Positions 63,023 to 64,000 of a stretch of DNA of 64,000 nt are shown one piece after another (position 1 is the stretch's first letter; each line of letters starts with the position of its first letter). The DNA lies in NCBI GenBank assembly GCA_946699065.1, contig CAMPDV010002112.1, positions 1 through 64,000 on the forward strand. The letters are read 5' to 3'. The notes beneath the pieces were generated by a model. That model ran no database searches. It saw only the letters and a program-made list of their open reading frames with translations, and was not told the DNA's origin. The stretch is from Loxodes magnus (taxonomy: Eukaryota > Ciliophora > Karyorelictea > Loxodida > Loxodidae). Position numbers and translations under genes: made by a program.

Positions 63023-64000
63023 CTTTTTATATAAACGAAAAGTATGGTTCCTATTAAAGGAATTCTTTAATATAGATTTTCCCACTTAACAAAGTATATT
63101 TATTTTTCATATGACCTCAAGCCACATAGGAAAGGAATCAAAATAAATCTTCAATATATAAAAATCTAAATGAAATAATCAAAATAATTCGATAACCATT
63201 TCATTTTTTTTAATTTGATCGAAATCATAAATCAAAAATCCTTTTCGATTTAGACTTATTCTCCTTAAAAGAGATTTATGTCATGTCCTAAGGCATAAAA
63301 TTGCTAAATATTCAAAGGCGAAAAGAAAGTGAATTACTCATCCCTAATAGTGGCTTCTGATACTACTTTGATTATTCATATTTCTTTTACTTCATCATCT
63401 TCATTTCTTTAAAGGTAGAAAAGAACACTATGCTTCAAAAATAAATATATACGAGATAAAAATTTTTTTTTCCTTTCTAGTGTTTAAAGCACTATCCTCT
63501 TTAAAAAAGGAAAGATTTGATATTACTAGAAACTATCTAAATGTTTATGTGTTGTTTTTTCATTTCAATTGAATCCATAACCATTTTTTTTCAGATTATA
63601 GATCAATCACGGCAAAACTCTTCTCCAGAGATAATTTAAGGTTAAGTTAGATTTCTACTTAAAGTAGAGTCAATTTAAAAGTTATTTAAATCTCTATAAT
63701 TTAGCTTTTTTTTAAACTTTACTTTGCCAGTGCAACTTATGAACTATACATTTCTTATAGCTTTCTTCAAAGTAAATGGATTATTGAAATCATCGCCTAA
63801 GCTAAGTATTTCTTTTATTCCATAGGCAACTATAAGAGGTTACTCAAATAAATAGTATTCTTAATCAACCTGAGGTGTACATTTTTTATCGTAGTCAAGC
63901 ATTTCTCGCCCTAATTCTCCAATTCATCTTGGAATAGTTATAGATTAAGAGCCATGCAGAGTATAATTATATCCTCTAAATTATCAACATTTTAAATTTT
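63023..64000 (-). pseudogene. Inverted second copy of the decayed receptor (cut by window end)
   Basis: Reverse complement of 15927-16905, differing at only a few bases. It carries the same ligand-binding and membrane-segment remnants (IPRWIGELGREML and SCTGKVKF on the minus strand) in the same shifted frames, and meets the satellite at the same point after the LFVYI segment. Base 64000 corresponds to 15927, so the duplication continues beyond the window. Sharing the same frame changes means the decay came before the duplication, or the two copies are kept alike by gene conversion. Confidence 0.85.

Noticed and set aside
38775-63040. Telomere or telomere-proximal repeat
   Set aside because: The 105-bp unit contains no G-rich short telomeric motif and the array is followed by gene sequence on its outer side.

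Overview
The window is AT-rich eukaryotic nuclear DNA from a ciliate that reads all three standard stop codons as sense: TAA and TAG as Gln, and TGA as Trp, with TGA apparently also the terminator. The evidence is internal. In the 21 WD40 repeats at 31142-33760 the signature Trp is always TGA. The Gln codon that is TAA in the sister repeats is CAA in one repeat (32507-32509). MORN repeats use TGA and TGG interchangeably at the same position. This matches the karyorelict (Loxodes-type) or Condylostoma-type codes. The low GC leans to a Loxodes-like karyorelict, but that is inference. Standard-code ORFs are therefore almost all misleading here.

Layout. 1-238: 3' end of a MORN-repeat gene. 420-1330: fossil gag/ORF1-like retroelement piece on the minus strand. 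2514-2578 and 7390-7459: two degenerate tRNA-like sequences. 4444-6770: decayed RING plus MORN gene. 9309-9380: tRNA-Cys. 9690-10180: GC-rich island with a diverged duplicated block, a short minisatellite and a hairpin. 10695-11780: probable secreted Gln/Asn-rich protein with three tiny candidate introns. 13620-14215: weak trace of a surface-protein-like reading frame. 14458-14529: tRNA-Ile(UAU). About 14870-16905: decayed receptor with a type-1 periplasmic-binding (ANF-receptor) domain and membrane segments.

From about 15927 to the window end lies one very large inverted structure. The decayed receptor runs directly into a tandem array of a 105-bp unit (16906-29998, about 13 kb). A unique loop of about 8.8 kb follows, then the same satellite in reverse orientation (about 38800-63022, about 24 kb), ending at the same junction with an inverted copy of the receptor (63023-64000, cut by the window). 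The two flank copies are nearly identical. The loop carries the one large intact gene of the window, a 1704-residue predicted WD40-repeat/TRP-like cation channel with a heptad-repeat coiled-coil tail (30995-36109).

The intact genes do not form an obvious pathway. The channel, the receptor remnant and the MORN proteins are typical members of large ciliate signalling and cortical families. Several gene remnants and roughly 37 kb of satellite make this a gene-poor region shaped by tandem duplication, inversion and decay.
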